Of a stretch of 64,000 bases of DNA, positions 18,791 through 30,463 are shown piece by piece; positions within the stretch are counted from its first letter, which is position 1; the number at the start of each line of letters is the position of its first letter. Both the position numbers and the translations under genes were made by a program. A model generated the notes under the pieces. That model saw only the letters and a program-made list of their open reading frames with translations, had not been told where the DNA came from and did no database searches. The DNA comes from Corynebacterium rouxii (GTDB lineage: Bacteria > Actinomycetota > Actinomycetes > Mycobacteriales > Mycobacteriaceae): positions 992,001-1,056,000 of the forward strand of contig NZ_LR738855.1 in NCBI RefSeq assembly GCF_902702935.1, read 5' to 3'.

Positions 18791-19744
18791 ATGTCTACTG
18801 TTTATGTCCTCGTAGAACACGCACATGGTCAGGTTCTTCCCGCAACCGGGGAGCTTATTACCGCCGCCCGTCCGCTGGGTGATGTAACTGCAGTTGTAGT
18901 TGGCACGCCAGGCAGCCATGAAGCACTAGTCAGCCAAATTGCTGAATACGGTGCAACAGCCATTGTGGCCGCACAGGTCGCAGATGCTGACAGTCGAGTT
19001 GTTATTCCACAGGCTGATGCGTTGTCTATGCTAGCAGCTGCTCAACCAGGTCCAATTCTGCTGAATTCCGGAGTTCATGGCAATGAAATTGCGGGCCGTC
19101 TCGCAGCTCGTTTAGCTTCCGGAGTGCTGTGCAACGTTGTAGGCGTGAACGCAGATCGCACGTCTGTGATGTCGATTTTCGGTGATACCGTCGATGTTTC
19201 CGCAGCTGTGGGTGGTGCGAGCCCGATCTATACTTTGCGTCCAGGTGCTGTGGAAGCTGTTCCAGCGCCATCGCAGCCAGCAGTGTCTGTGATGGATATT
19301 CCTGCAGCCGGTGCCAAAGATGTCAAGGTTACTTCCTTTAACCCCGCGGCTCAGGGGGATCGACCTGATCTAAGTACCGCTAAGGTCGTGATCGCTGGTG
19401 GCCGAGGCGTGGAATCCGCAGAAAACTTCACCACTATTGTCGAGCCACTAGCTGATGCCCTCAACGGTGCAGTTGGAGCCACCCGCGATGCAGTAGATCT
19501 GGGTTACTACTCAGCGCAATATCAGGTGGGACAAACAGGAGTGACCGTTTCTCCGGATCTGTACATCGGTTTGGGTATTTCCGGAGCTATCCAGCACACT
19601 TCAGGCATGCAGACGTCGAAGAAAATCGTCGTGATCAACAATGATGCAGATGCGCCATTCTTCCAGATTGCAGATCTTGGAGTCGTCGGTGATATCCATG
19701 AGATCGCACCGTTGCTAGTCAAAGAAATCGCTCAACGTTCCTAG
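18791..19744 (+). CDS. etfA: Electron transfer flavoprotein subunit alpha
   Basis: 317-residue large ETF subunit. The C-terminal FAD-binding domain carries [14 protein letters not shown] (about 197-210), [15 protein letters not shown], and [29 protein letters not shown], ending in ADLGVVGD. The N-terminal domain packs against EtfB. GGAG lies 7 bases before the ATG. It ends the etfBA unit; the cysteine desulfurase gene starts 84 bases later. Confidence 0.95.
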   Translation: MSTVYVLVEHAHGQVLPATGELITAARPLGDVTAVVVGTPGSHEALVSQIAEYGATAIVAAQVADADSRVVIPQADALSMLAAAQPGPILLNSGVHGNEIAGRLAARLASGVLCNVVGVNADRTSVMSIFGDTVDVSAAVGGASPIYTLRPGAVEAVPAPSQPAVSVMDIPAAGAKDVKVTSFNPAAQGDRPDLSTAKVVIAGGRGVESAENFTTIVEPLADALNGAVGATRDAVDLGYYSAQYQVGQTGVTVSPDLYIGLGISGAIQHTSGMQTSKKIVVINNDADAPFFQIADLGVVGDIHEIAPLLVKEIAQRS

Positions 19745-19828
19745 AAAAGTAGCGGTATATCCGGTTGAACAGCCATTATCGCGGCGTGGACGCAGGCTGG
19801 GTACGAGACGGTAGTAAACTACCTCACC

Positions 19829-20965
19829 ATGCAGACTCGCTACTTTGATCATGCCGCAACAACTCCGATCCGTGAGGCAGCTCGTGCTGCATGGCTCGAG
19901 TACGCAGGCATGGCTAATCCTGCCAGCCAATATGCTTCTGGCCGTGCTGCTCGCAGCGTGCTCGATACGGCACGTGAACAGATCGCCCAGTTGTTGGGCT
20001 GTGAGCCTATCGAAGTAATTTTCACAGCCTCGGGCACCGAATCTGACAATATTGGGGTCCATGGCTTGTGGAAGGCCCGTCAGGGACAAGCTCCCAACCG
20101 GATCGTTACCACAGCAATTGAGCATCCAGGCGTGTTAGAAACAGTCAAAGCATTGGAATCACATGGTGCCGACTTAGATTTCCTTCCCGTCGACTCTTAT
20201 GGAGCGATTGCAAATGTTGATGCGTTAAGTACGGCAGCCGCTGTTGCAGCGGTCATGTGGGCAAATAATGAAACTGGTGCGATTCAACCTATTGAAAAGG
20301 TCATCGCAGCTGCTCAGGAAGTAGACACTCCTGTCCACGTTGATGCAGTGCAAGTGGTAGGACACCAGCACATTAATTTCGATGGATTGGGGGCTACGAC
20401 TCTTGCGGCCAGTGCTCACAAGTTCGGAGGGCCACGTGGAGTCGGCCTACTACTCGCACGGCGTTCGCCCGCGCCACAACCTGTCATGTTTGGCGGCGGG
20501 CAAGAACGCAGTATTCGTTCGGGAACTGTCGACGTAGCTGGGGCGGCGGCAACCGCGGCCGCACTGGCAGAAGCGGTAAACGAGATCGACGAAGAAAATA
20601 CGCGGTTGCGTTATCTCGTTAATAAGCTGCGAGATCATGTCGTCGCTACAATCGACAACACTGTTGTCCACACGCCGCGCCATAGCCTGCCAGGCCACCT
20701 TCACCTGTCATTCCCCGGCGCGGAAGGCGACAGCCTCATCATGTTGTTGGATTCTTTGGGGCTTGAGGCTTCAACGGGGTCTGCATGCTCCAACGGAGTA
20801 AATAGGGCAAGCCATGTGCTTCTTGCGATGGGCGTTTCAGAATCTACTGCTCGAAGCGCGGTACGTTTTACACTTGGTGCCACCACGACCGAGGAGGACG
20901 TCGATACGCTTATTGCTCAGCTTCCTGATGTGGTTGCGCGTGCTCGACTTGCAGGGATGGCCTAG
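19829..20965 (+). CDS. iscS: Cysteine desulfurase (NifS/IscS family)
   Basis: 378-residue PLP enzyme that takes sulfur from cysteine as an enzyme-bound persulfide. The PLP lysine is K198 in SAHKFGGPRG and the sulfur-carrying cysteine is C320 in STGSACSNG. HVDAVQ (170-175) provides the PLP aspartate. M. tuberculosis has the same desulfurase just before mnmA (Rv3025c-Rv3024c), and the likely job here is supplying sulfur to MnmA. Here the two are separated by a spermidine-synthase-like gene on the other strand, which overlaps this gene's 3' end by 4 bases. The symbol is by family; a second desulfurase (SufS) would be expected elsewhere. Confidence 0.93.
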   Translation: MQTRYFDHAATTPIREAARAAWLEYAGMANPASQYASGRAARSVLDTAREQIAQLLGCEPIEVIFTASGTESDNIGVHGLWKARQGQAPNRIVTTAIEHPGVLETVKALESHGADLDFLPVDSYGAIANVDALSTAAAVAAVMWANNETGAIQPIEKVIAAAQEVDTPVHVDAVQVVGHQHINFDGLGATTLAASAHKFGGPRGVGLLLARRSPAPQPVMFGGGQERSIRSGTVDVAGAAATAAALAEAVNEIDEENTRLRYLVNKLRDHVVATIDNTVVHTPRHSLPGHLHLSFPGAEGDSLIMLLDSLGLEASTGSACSNGVNRASHVLLAMGVSESTARSAVRFTLGATTTEEDVDTLIAQLPDVVARARLAGMA

Positions 20966-21810
20966 ATCCGACGTGCGGTGGACGAAGAACTGAAGTTTTT
21001 GGTCCACTGATTGTCTTTGAACTGAGCTGGAACACCACCGCCTAGGAGGAGACGGGTTAAGGCTTGTTGCTCTTGGTTGGTGGGAAGCTCGGAGTCGGTG
21101 GCAATCAAAATGATGTTGCCGTATCGGCGCCCTTTCAACATAGCTGGGTCGGCAATACATGCGACATGGCGAAAGACTTCACGAAGACCTTGAATCTCTG
21201 CCTTAGCTATGTGCAGGTCGCGGTGGTCACCACAGTTAGCTACATAAAGTCCGCCTGGGGATAGTGCTTGGTGGCATCGTTCGAAAAAATTGACTGTGGT
21301 GAGACGCTCAGGTGTTGTACTGCCAGCGAAAACATCACGGATGATTACGTCGCGAGATGATGGGACAAATGTTTGGGTGACGTCCCATGCATCGCCAACG
21401 CGGATTTTAAGCTGTGGGGATCGGGGAAGATCAAACCATTCGCGCACTAATGTCGCAAGAGTCGCATCGAGTTCTACTACAGTGTTGCGAGCGTCGGGGA
21501 AGCGGTGGCAGAAATAACGCGCGAGTGTGCACGCGCCGCCACCGAGATGGGTGACGCGTAATTTTTGTGGATTGCTATGCGCTGCGACAAACCAATCGAC
21601 GATAGCTGCGATCCAACGCATGTACTCGTATTCCAATTGCTCGGGATCTTGCGCAATATGGCTTGATGGAACTCCATTGACATAGACCTCAAAAGCATGG
21701 GGCAAAAATGAGTCAGCGCGCAGCTCTACCTCACCTGTAGATGTTGGATACACTCCAGGAACTGGACCGTGACCTTGTGCCTGAGAATTATTCGTGCGTT
21801 TTCTACCCAT
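20962..21810 (-). CDS. Spermidine-synthase-like protein
   Basis: 282-residue class I methyltransferase-fold protein of the spermidine synthase family. Visible motifs are VTHLGGGACTLARYFCHRFP (SAM-type glycine loop, about 108-127), a following TVVELDATLATLVREWF, and DVIIRDVFAGSTTPERL (about 180) in the position of the catalytic Asp region. Actinobacterial members of this type often lack proven aminopropyltransferase activity and are annotated as fused or spermidine-synthase-like. The gene sits on the minus strand between iscS and mnmA, converging with iscS (4-base overlap) and diverging from mnmA. Substrate unknown. Confidence 0.8.
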   Translation of the reverse strand: MGRKRTNNSQAQGHGPVPGVYPTSTGEVELRADSFLPHAFEVYVNGVPSSHIAQDPEQLEYEYMRWIAAIVDWFVAAHSNPQKLRVTHLGGGACTLARYFCHRFPDARNTVVELDATLATLVREWFDLPRSPQLKIRVGDAWDVTQTFVPSSRDVIIRDVFAGSTTPERLTTVNFFERCHQALSPGGLYVANCGDHRDLHIAKAEIQGLREVFRHVACIADPAMLKGRRYGNIILIATDSELPTNQEQQALTRLLLGGGVPAQFKDNQWTKNFSSSSTARRI

Positions 21811-21965
21811 AATCCTGAGATGCTACGCGGTTGGTGCCATCACGAGTGAGTTTGGAGGACTGTGCACATGACAGCAAATTGTCAGCATGGCGTGAAAAAG
21901 ACTAGGCTACCGTGGTGGTTTTAGTTGGACAGCCAGCACCGACGAAGTAGGAGTAAGAGGTACCC

Positions 21966-23066
21966 ATGCGAGTTTTAGCAGCAATGAGCGGTGGTGTTGA
22001 TTCTGCAGTGGCAGCCGCCCGTGCAGTCGCCGCCGGACATGATGTGGTGGGGGTGCACCTTGCGTTATCGCAGGATCCGCAGACAGTTCGGGAGTCCTCG
22101 CGAGGATGTTGTTCGTTGGAGGACTCCGCCGATGCGCGTCGTGTATGCGACAAGCTGGGTATCCCATTTTATGTGTGGGATTTTTCTGACCGATTCAAAG
22201 AAGATGTGATTGATAATTTCATCTCTTCATATGAGGCGGGTGAAACCCCGAATCCGTGTTTGCGATGCAATGAGAAGATCAAATTTGCTGCCCTCCTAGA
22301 GCGAGGCATTGCCTTGGGCTTTGATGCAGTGGTAACCGGTCATTATGCGCGTTTGACTCAGCCGGTTGATGGCGGCGATGGTTATCTGCGTCGTTCTATC
22401 GATCCGGATAAGGATCAGTCCTATGTGCTGGGAGTGCTGGGAGCTCATGAGATCGCGCATTGCATGTTCCCGGTGGGGGATACAGTTAAACCTAAGATCC
22501 GAGAAGAAGCAGCTGCTATGGGATTTTCTGTGGCTAAGAAGCCAGATTCCTATGACATTTGTTTTATCCCCGACGGTAATACCCAAGCGTTTTTGGGACG
22601 GCATATCGGGTTGCGGCCCGGTATGATCGTAGATGCTGAGGGCAATGAGCTTAAAGAGCACGATGGGGTATGGAATTACACCATTGGTCAACGTAAAGGG
22701 CTTGACATTAAGCAGCCTGCGGCTGATGGTAAGCCTCGTTACGTTACAGACATTGACGCTGCAACGGGAACAGTTACCGTGGGATCTCGTAACAACCTGA
22801 AGGTGGTTGCGTTGACTGCTGATCGTCTGAAATATTTGCACCCAGCTATGACCGGTAGCTTTGAGGCTAAAGTCCAAGTTCGTGCCCACGGCAGTGTGGT
22901 TGCTTGTAGCGTGACGGTAACCGAGGATGACGACACCATGCGAGTGGAGTTGCATACACCGTTGTCTGGTGTTGCCCGAGGCCAAGCAGCCGTGATCTAT
23001 CTTCCTGATAACGATGGCGACATTGTCCTAGGATCAGGAACAATTTGTGCTACCGAACACCAGTAG
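21966..23066 (+). CDS. mnmA: tRNA-specific 2-thiouridylase MnmA
   Basis: 366-residue PP-loop enzyme that puts sulfur on C2 of wobble U34 in Lys, Glu and Gln tRNAs, with ATP activation. The PP-loop SGGVDS is at 8-13. Catalytic cysteines are C101 (in NPCLRCN) and C199 (in SYDICF), matching the spacing in the E. coli enzyme. The C-terminal beta-barrel ends near [24 protein letters not shown] precedes the ATG. The sulfur donor is probably the desulfurase encoded 1 kb upstream. The MetE-like gene begins 51 bases on. Confidence 0.97.
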   Translation: MRVLAAMSGGVDSAVAAARAVAAGHDVVGVHLALSQDPQTVRESSRGCCSLEDSADARRVCDKLGIPFYVWDFSDRFKEDVIDNFISSYEAGETPNPCLRCNEKIKFAALLERGIALGFDAVVTGHYARLTQPVDGGDGYLRRSIDPDKDQSYVLGVLGAHEIAHCMFPVGDTVKPKIREEAAAMGFSVAKKPDSYDICFIPDGNTQAFLGRHIGLRPGMIVDAEGNELKEHDGVWNYTIGQRKGLDIKQPAADGKPRYVTDIDAATGTVTVGSRNNLKVVALTADRLKYLHPAMTGSFEAKVQVRAHGSVVACSVTVTEDDDTMRVELHTPLSGVARGQAAVIYLPDNDGDIVLGSGTICATEHQ

Positions 23067-23116
23067 CGGTATTTTCACTAACACACATCAGCGTGGGAAA
23101 GAGGTTGGGTCTCGCC

Positions 23117-24184
23117 ATGGCAGAGTCTGTAGGTTTCTTGGAATCGGTCGCGTGCGCGTTAGGCCCCATGCCAGGACTTGATCTTTACCAAGCTGCTGAT
23201 GTGATCGTGGGGGAGACCGGTGACTGCATGGCTCTACCTGAGCTGGTGCAGCGTGGAGTGACGGATCAACTAGTCGGGCGATCCTGTGCGCTGTTGCCAG
23301 AACTTCCTGTGGAAAAAGGTCCGCGGTCGTGGCGGCTTAGTGTTCGTCCCCAAATTGCTACTCGTAGATTGTGGGATGGGATTGAACGCGATCTTGATGA
23401 TCTTGAGCAGCAGTGGGGTAATGCTCCAACAATAAAAACTAGACTTATGGGGCCGTGGTCGCTGGCTACTCGGATTGAGCTAGCGAATGGGCACCGTGCA
23501 GTCACAGATCGAGGCGCAGTGCGTGACATTGCTGGGATCATGGCTGAGGCTATCCATGAGCACTGCGGGGACCTGAGGCGTCGTTTCGGGGCGCAGGTGG
23601 TAGTGCAGCTTCATGAGCCCGATGCGGTTGCCTTGATGCATGGTACTGTGCCAGGCACTACGGATTTTGATGTTATTCGCGCCGTCCATGTAAACGACCT
23701 AGTTGAAGTACTAGCTCTGCTTGTGAGCTCGGTGCAGTCGCATGAACACAGCGCGGTTGTGCTTAGCGCAATCTCGGCGGCAGCGGTGCCGCGACCTGAA
23801 TCTACGGCCGCCGCTATCGAGCTGATGCGGCAGTCAGGAGCCACATCGATGGTGATAAATCCTCGTGATCTTTGTGGAACGAAGGCTCTCGACGCCTGCG
23901 GCTATGCGATTTCGAACGGCGTAGGCGCTATGTGGGCATTACCTGCTCCGGCTGTTCCTACATCATCACCGACAGGAGAGCTCGCGGAAGACCCAGACCG
24001 CCACGCTGCTATTCAACTCGCTAGGCTTATTGACGAAATGGGGCTTGACCGTACTGTTTTGGAGACAAGCTCTGTAACACAACAGCTCTTCACGCTGCCA
24101 GCCACGGTCCTTGATGGTGCCCGACACCTTCAGCACATCGTGCGGGTACGTACGATGCTGCATGAAGATGCAGGTGACCTTTAA
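23117..24184 (+). CDS. Cobalamin-independent methionine synthase-like (UROD/MetE fold) protein
   Basis: 355-residue protein resembling the C-terminal barrel of MetE. Visible family traces are the N-terminal GSVACALGPMPG-like region, a central LMGPWSLATRIELA, and VVQLHEPDAVAL (like the QxDEP strand of MetE). The HxC zinc pair and later cysteine needed for homocysteine activation are not seen at the expected place (MVINPRDLCG), so methionine synthase activity is doubtful. M. tuberculosis has the equivalent gene (Rv3015c) beside ligA. ATG 23117 is chosen over an upstream in-frame ATG at 23045, which would overlap mnmA by 22 bases. Confidence 0.75.
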   Translation: MAESVGFLESVACALGPMPGLDLYQAADVIVGETGDCMALPELVQRGVTDQLVGRSCALLPELPVEKGPRSWRLSVRPQIATRRLWDGIERDLDDLEQQWGNAPTIKTRLMGPWSLATRIELANGHRAVTDRGAVRDIAGIMAEAIHEHCGDLRRRFGAQVVVQLHEPDAVALMHGTVPGTTDFDVIRAVHVNDLVEVLALLVSSVQSHEHSAVVLSAISAAAVPRPESTAAAIELMRQSGATSMVINPRDLCGTKALDACGYAISNGVGAMWALPAPAVPTSSPTGELAEDPDRHAAIQLARLIDEMGLDRTVLETSSVTQQLFTLPATVLDGARHLQHIVRVRTMLHEDAGDL

Positions 24185-24227
24185 ACTTCTCAGCACCTCA
24201 CAAGAGGCGGCTACGTATGGTCGTGTA

Positions 24228-24932
24228 TTAGCGGGAATTCTGCATTGGCCATCCAAAATTCACCGTTGAAGTATCGCGGCCAAGCCCATCGAGATATTTC
24301 TTCATGTCTTTTTGAAGCTCGTAGTATTGAACCGCCTGATATTCCATCAACTCATCATTGGAATAGGCCGCTAGCTCACCTTTAAAGCGCTTCTTTGCCT
24401 GCATCCATGCAATACGGGCAGCTGCTAGAGCATCAGAAGTCGCTTCGTGGGCATTATCCATGCGCACACCGTATACAGCGCACAAATCAGTCAGAGTGCG
24501 CTTACCTTTGCGGAAACGATCCATGCTACGGTCGATAAGATAAGGATCAAATACGGGGCCTTTAACGACAAAATCGCCGGTGAGCTGGCGTAATACCGTC
24601 AAATCATAGGGCGCATTATATACAACAAGTGTAAAGCCTTCATCCCAAGCAGCATAGATTTCATCGACAGTGCGCTTAAGTACAACATCATGTGGTTCGC
24701 CGTGTTCACGGGCATATTCGGTGCTAATTCCGTGGACCTTGCTGGCGGCTTCGGGGATCTCTACCCCTGGGTCGGCGAGTAGTTCTACAGGGTGCGCACC
24801 AGAACTATCAATGCGCACAAGCGCAGACGTGACAATGCGTGCTTCGAAAGGATTGGCAGAGGTTGTTTCTAAATCGAAACTCAAAACATGTGCGGGGTTG
24901 AAAGTGTGCTCAGTGGTTGCGTTGTTATCCAT
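24228..24932 (-). CDS. DEDDh 3'-5' exonuclease (DNA polymerase III epsilon-like)
   Basis: 234-residue exonuclease. ExoI motif is SFDLETTS (metal-binding D and E near residue 20), ExoII is VVYNAPYDL (about 103-111), and ExoIII is HEATSDALAA (His then Asp, about 157-165). This is the DnaQ fold without polymerase, used in proofreading or repair. The C-terminal tail of about 55 residues is acidic and aromatic and looks unconserved. It is divergent from ligA, a DNA-repair neighbour, and convergent with the MetE-like gene. Which polymerase it works with is unknown. Confidence 0.9.
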   Translation of the reverse strand: MDNNATTEHTFNPAHVLSFDLETTSANPFEARIVTSALVRIDSSGAHPVELLADPGVEIPEAASKVHGISTEYAREHGEPHDVVLKRTVDEIYAAWDEGFTLVVYNAPYDLTVLRQLTGDFVVKGPVFDPYLIDRSMDRFRKGKRTLTDLCAVYGVRMDNAHEATSDALAAARIAWMQAKKRFKGELAAYSNDELMEYQAVQYYELQKDMKKYLDGLGRDTSTVNFGWPMQNSR

Positions 24933-24959
24933 ACCGCTTACCCTAGAGAATAACTATGA

Positions 24960-27062
<2,103 letters not shown>

Positions 27063-27072
27063 GCTAGTAAAA

Positions 27073-27116
27073 AGTACGCTCTCCGAAGTGATGAAAAATG
27101 CTTCGGAGGGCGTACT
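27073..27116. terminator. Bidirectional terminator between ligA and ACT gene
   Basis: AGTACGCTCTCCGAAG pairs with CTTCGGAGGGCGTACT with one mismatch, around a 12-base AT-rich loop. The two flanking genes converge here. Confidence 0.85.
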
Positions 27117-27124
27117 GAGTTGTT

Positions 27125-27787
27125 TTAGTGTTTGAGCAGGCTACCGAGGATCTTTCCTAGGTTTCCAATGTGCTCAACCTCGCTGGATAAATAATCTGGT
27201 CCGCCTACGCGGCCGATGACCAATACAAGATCGGTTCCCGTCAGCGGGGCAGCAATCAGTGAAGAATCTAAAATAGCCCAGCTTTCTGGGATCCACGATT
27301 CTTTTTCTGGTTGCAGGATTCGAGCTTGGTTGATGGGAAGGCTAGAAGGGGTAGAACCGTCGTCAGCAGGAGCGCCATCAGAGGCGGTAACTCGGGTGAC
27401 GGGATTTTCTGCGCGCAACAAAATTGCCCACGACGAGGTAAGAGCCTGAGGCATCTTGTTCACCATGTCGGCTAGCAGTGCTGAATTTGACGAAGCTCCT
27501 GCAACGGAGGCCAACATGGCGATCTGACCGCGCCTATCTACGCGGCCGGAAAATGGGCGGATAGAGTCAACTTCAACACCTTCGACTTCATGCGCTGCTG
27601 TGATTAGCTCATCGGCCATGGTGCCAGCAGGAAGTTCAACGACCATGTCGTCGGTGACTGTGCCGTCGCTAAATGCTTCAACAACATCAACTGAAGAGAT
27701 GTTGCCACCGATAAGACCTACCGCTTCAGCCACGCGGCCGAGACTGCCTGGTTCGTCAGGAATTTGCATACGGATGAGATATGACAT
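27125..27787 (-). CDS. ACT domain protein
   Basis: 220-residue protein with an N-terminal ACT domain (about residues 2-75: YLIRMQIPDEPGSLGRVAEAV, then NISSVDVVE), the small fold that senses amino acids. The C-terminal part (about 85-220) holds WAILLRAENPVTRVTASDGAP and a second hydrophobic beta region but no catalytic motif. The same gene sits between ligA and gatC in mycobacteria (Rv3013). The ligand is unknown; a regulatory or amino acid-sensing role is plausible only by domain. Confidence 0.82.
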   Translation of the reverse strand: MSYLIRMQIPDEPGSLGRVAEAVGLIGGNISSVDVVEAFSDGTVTDDMVVELPAGTMADELITAAHEVEGVEVDSIRPFSGRVDRRGQIAMLASVAGASSNSALLADMVNKMPQALTSSWAILLRAENPVTRVTASDGAPADDGSTPSSLPINQARILQPEKESWIPESWAILDSSLIAAPLTGTDLVLVIGRVGGPDYLSSEVEHIGNLGKILGSLLKH

Positions 27788-27965
27788 TGTTAATCAGCGC
27801 CTTTAAACGCAGGCGATCATTCATAAAATTAGGATGGCGCCTGCACATTATTGGAGATGTGTTAATAAAATCTGTACTAAACAAGAGTATGTGGGCAGTT
27901 TAGCAATCACAAGGGGTACAAGGTCGGAATATATCGGGGGTGCAGTAGTATGTTGTAAGTCGGAA

Positions 27966-27985
27966 GCGCCTTTTGATGAAGGCGC
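27966..27985 (+). repeat. Hairpin in the gatC leader
   Basis: GCGCCTT and AAGGCGC form a perfect 7-base stem with a TTGATG loop, 49 bases before the gatC start. In the 246-base gap between the ACT gene and gatC, a second perfect pair (GCAGGCG 27809-27815 with CGCCTGC 27838-27844) is present. Role unknown; either could be a leader structure. Confidence 0.4.
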
Positions 27986-28033
27986 CTTTGAGAATGTAGA
28001 ACAACACCCCAACGTGAGTTAAGGATCGACGTA

Positions 28034-28333
28034 GTGCCTGAGATTTCGCGCGATGAAGTCGCCCACTTGGCCAAGCTGTCTCGTTTGGCGTTGACTGATG
28101 AAGAACTGGATCGATTTGCTGAGCAAATCGATGGAATCATCGGAAACGTGAGCGCAGTGCAGCAGGTAGCAGCAGAAGGCGTGGAGCCTATGAGCCACCC
28201 GCACTCTATTAAAACCACGATGCGTGAGGACGTCGTTGAACAGATCCTCACTCCAGAACAGGCTCTTGATCAAGCACCAGCGGTCGATCAGCAGCGCTTC
28301 GTCGTGCCACAGATTTTGGGGGAGCAAGATTAA
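28034..28333 (+). CDS. gatC: Asp-tRNA(Asn)/Glu-tRNA(Gln) amidotransferase subunit C
   Basis: 99-residue GatC, the strap-like subunit that holds GatA and GatB together. Family pattern: [33 protein letters not shown], then a C-terminal LREDVV-like region (MREDVVEQI). The start is GTG 28034. Its TAA stop overlaps the gatA ATG by one base, so translation is coupled. The complex converts Glu-tRNA(Gln) and Asp-tRNA(Asn) to the amides in organisms lacking the matching synthetases. Confidence 0.95.
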   Translation: MPEISRDEVAHLAKLSRLALTDEELDRFAEQIDGIIGNVSAVQQVAAEGVEPMSHPHSIKTTMREDVVEQILTPEQALDQAPAVDQQRFVVPQILGEQD

Positions 28334-29817
28334 TGAATAAATATCTCGTACCAGATTCCGGACTGACCTCTTTGTCCGCTGCTGAGCTGGCAGAAAAAAT
28401 CCATAGCCGCGAAGTAACCTCTCGTGAAGTTACCCAAGCGCACTTGGATCGTATCAACGATGTCGACGGGACTCTCCATGCGTTCCTACACGTTGGTACT
28501 GAAGAAGCTCTTGCTGCAGCAGACGCTGTGGACGCATCCCTGGACAAGGGTGAAGCCCCAGCATCCGCACTTGCAGGTGTCCCACTGGCACTGAAAGACG
28601 TATTTGTTACCACCGATGCGCCTACTACATGTGCATCGAAGATGCTTGAAGGATACGTTGCCCCTTACGACGCAACCGTAACCAAGAAGATCCGCGAAGC
28701 TGGTATTCCTATTCTGGGTAAGACCAATATGGATGAGTTTGCTATGGGATCTTCCACGGAAAACTCTGCCTATGGCCCGACTCTTAACCCATGGGATATT
28801 GAGCGCACCCCAGGTGGTTCTGGTGGCGGTACCTCTGCGGCACTTGCTTCCGGCGAAGCGCCTTTGGGCATTGGTACCGATACTGGTGGATCGATTCGTC
28901 AGCCAGCGGCACTAACAAATACTGTCGGTGTTAAACCAACCTATGGCACGGTTTCTCGCTACGGCTTGGTGGCCTGTGCCTCCTCGCTCGATCAAGGTGG
29001 CCCCACTGCGCGTACCGTTTTGGATACGGCATTGCTGCACGAGGTTATCGCTGGTCACGATAAGTATGATGCCACCAGCGTGAATCGTGCGGTAGCTCCT
29101 GTAGTAGCAGCGGCACGTGAAGGCGCACGTGGTGACCTTAAGGGCACCAAGATTGGTGTTGTCAAGCAATTCGACCGTGAAGGCTATCAGTCTGGCGTGC
29201 TCGAGCAGTTCCATAAGTCTGTGGAGCAGTTAACGGCACAAGGCGCAGAAATTGTGGAAGTTGATTGTCCTCACTTCGATGATGCTCTGGCAGCGTATTA
29301 CTTGATTCTTCCTTGTGAAGTCTCCTCCAACCTCGCGCGTTTCGACGGTATGCGTTACGGACTGCGCGAGGGGGACGACGGATCACACTCTGCAGAAGAA
29401 GTTATGTCCTTGTCTCGCGCGGCAGGTTTCGGCCCAGAGGTAAAGCGTCGTATCATCTTGGGCACCTATGCTTTGTCTGTTGGTTACTACGATGCGTATT
29501 ATTTGCAGGCTCAGCGTGTGCGTACCCTCATTGCTCAGGACTTCGCAGCAGCATACGAAAAGTGCGACGTTTTGGTTTCCCCGACGACTCCAACCACTGC
29601 CTTCAAGCTTGGTGAGAAGGTTTCGGACCCAATGGCGATGTACAACTTCGACTTGTGCACCCTTCCGCTAAACCTTGCTGGTCTGTGCGGTATGTCCTTG
29701 CCTTCTGGTTTGGCACCGGATTCTCAGCTTCCTACAGGCCTGCAAATTATGGCTCCTGCTTTCCAAGACGATCGTCTCTACAAGGTAGGTGCAGCTTTCG
29801 AGGCTGGTCAGAAGTAA
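28333..29817 (+). CDS. gatA: Asp-tRNA(Asn)/Glu-tRNA(Gln) amidotransferase subunit A
   Basis: 494-residue amidase that releases ammonia from glutamine for transfer to mischarged tRNA. The Ser-cisSer-Lys triad is complete: K88 (ALKDV), S163 in the GGSGGGTSA loop and S187 in [12 protein letters not shown], with spacing equal to that in known GatA proteins. Starts on the overlapping TAATG with gatC. gatB lies about 8 kb downstream, beyond pfkA's promoter region, as in mycobacteria. A strong terminator follows. Confidence 0.98.
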   Translation: MNKYLVPDSGLTSLSAAELAEKIHSREVTSREVTQAHLDRINDVDGTLHAFLHVGTEEALAAADAVDASLDKGEAPASALAGVPLALKDVFVTTDAPTTCASKMLEGYVAPYDATVTKKIREAGIPILGKTNMDEFAMGSSTENSAYGPTLNPWDIERTPGGSGGGTSAALASGEAPLGIGTDTGGSIRQPAALTNTVGVKPTYGTVSRYGLVACASSLDQGGPTARTVLDTALLHEVIAGHDKYDATSVNRAVAPVVAAAREGARGDLKGTKIGVVKQFDREGYQSGVLEQFHKSVEQLTAQGAEIVEVDCPHFDDALAAYYLILPCEVSSNLARFDGMRYGLREGDDGSHSAEEVMSLSRAAGFGPEVKRRIILGTYALSVGYYDAYYLQAQRVRTLIAQDFAAAYEKCDVLVSPTTPTTAFKLGEKVSDPMAMYNFDLCTLPLNLAGLCGMSLPSGLAPDSQLPTGLQIMAPAFQDDRLYKVGAAFEAGQK

Positions 29818-29854
29818 TTTCTTAGTATTTTGTAGCTTAGAGCTCTAAATGGTT

Positions 29855-29886
29855 CAAAAGGCAGCACGCTTGTGTGCTGCCTTTTG
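29855..29886. terminator. Bidirectional terminator after gatA
   Basis: CAAAAGGCAGCAC and GTGCTGCCTTTTG are perfect 13-base arms with a 6-base loop. gatA and the GNAT gene converge on it. Confidence 0.9.
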
Positions 29887-29905
29887 AGATCTTTAACAAT
29901 GGTTG

Positions 29906-30397
29906 CTAGAAGTGGTAACACATGATGCTAAAACCAGCATCAGAGTGGCGGATATCTTGGAATCCGAGCCGTTCGTAGAGCTTTTTCGCCCTAGGATTTC
30001 CGTCGTCAACAGATAGTGAGAGTCCAGGCGCACCAAGTGTCCGTGCAAGTTCAAGCGATTTATTGAGCAAAATACTGCCTACGCCGTTTCCTCGATAACG
30101 TGGTTCGACAGCGATAGCTACCTCGGGAATGTCTTCGGATACGTACCCATAACCGTGGTCGTTATCATTCCCCCAAACAAGCCATGCGCCTCCGGCTGGG
30201 ATCATTTTAGGTGACCAGGCAATGAGTCCACCGTCAGTGGGATCCCATTGTTTGACGTAAAAACGGTAGTCCTCTAAGAAATCAGCCCCAATGTCGGCAT
30301 GCTCATCACCGAAAACATCGGTAAGGAAATTGAGCCGAGCAATATAAGTTCTATCGGATTCAGTTGTGCGCACTAATGTGAATTCTGAAGCTGACAT
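29906..30397 (-). CDS. GNAT-family N-acetyltransferase
   Basis: 163-residue GNAT protein. The acetyl-CoA-binding motif A is AIAVEPRYRGNGVGSILL (about 99-116, with the R-GNGVGS pyrophosphate loop) and motif B follows with ARTLGAPGLSLSVDDGNPRAKKLYERLGF, the typical N-P-A-Y/L-ERLGF end. The N-terminal half is substrate-specific and not recognised. Divergent from the MFS gene, 66 bases apart. Substrate unknown. Confidence 0.85.
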   Translation of the reverse strand: MSASEFTLVRTTESDRTYIARLNFLTDVFGDEHADIGADFLEDYRFYVKQWDPTDGGLIAWSPKMIPAGGAWLVWGNDNDHGYGYVSEDIPEVAIAVEPRYRGNGVGSILLNKSLELARTLGAPGLSLSVDDGNPRAKKLYERLGFQDIRHSDAGFSIMCYHF

Positions 30398-30463
30398 GAT
30401 GACAAGTCTACTATTTTTAGGTGTATTGTGTTTCCAGTCGATTGTGAAACTAGGAGGTAGACG

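Noticed and set aside
22296..22985. A 229-residue open frame opposite mnmA
   Set aside because: Complete antisense overlap with a firm enzyme gene; composition typical of a shadow frame.
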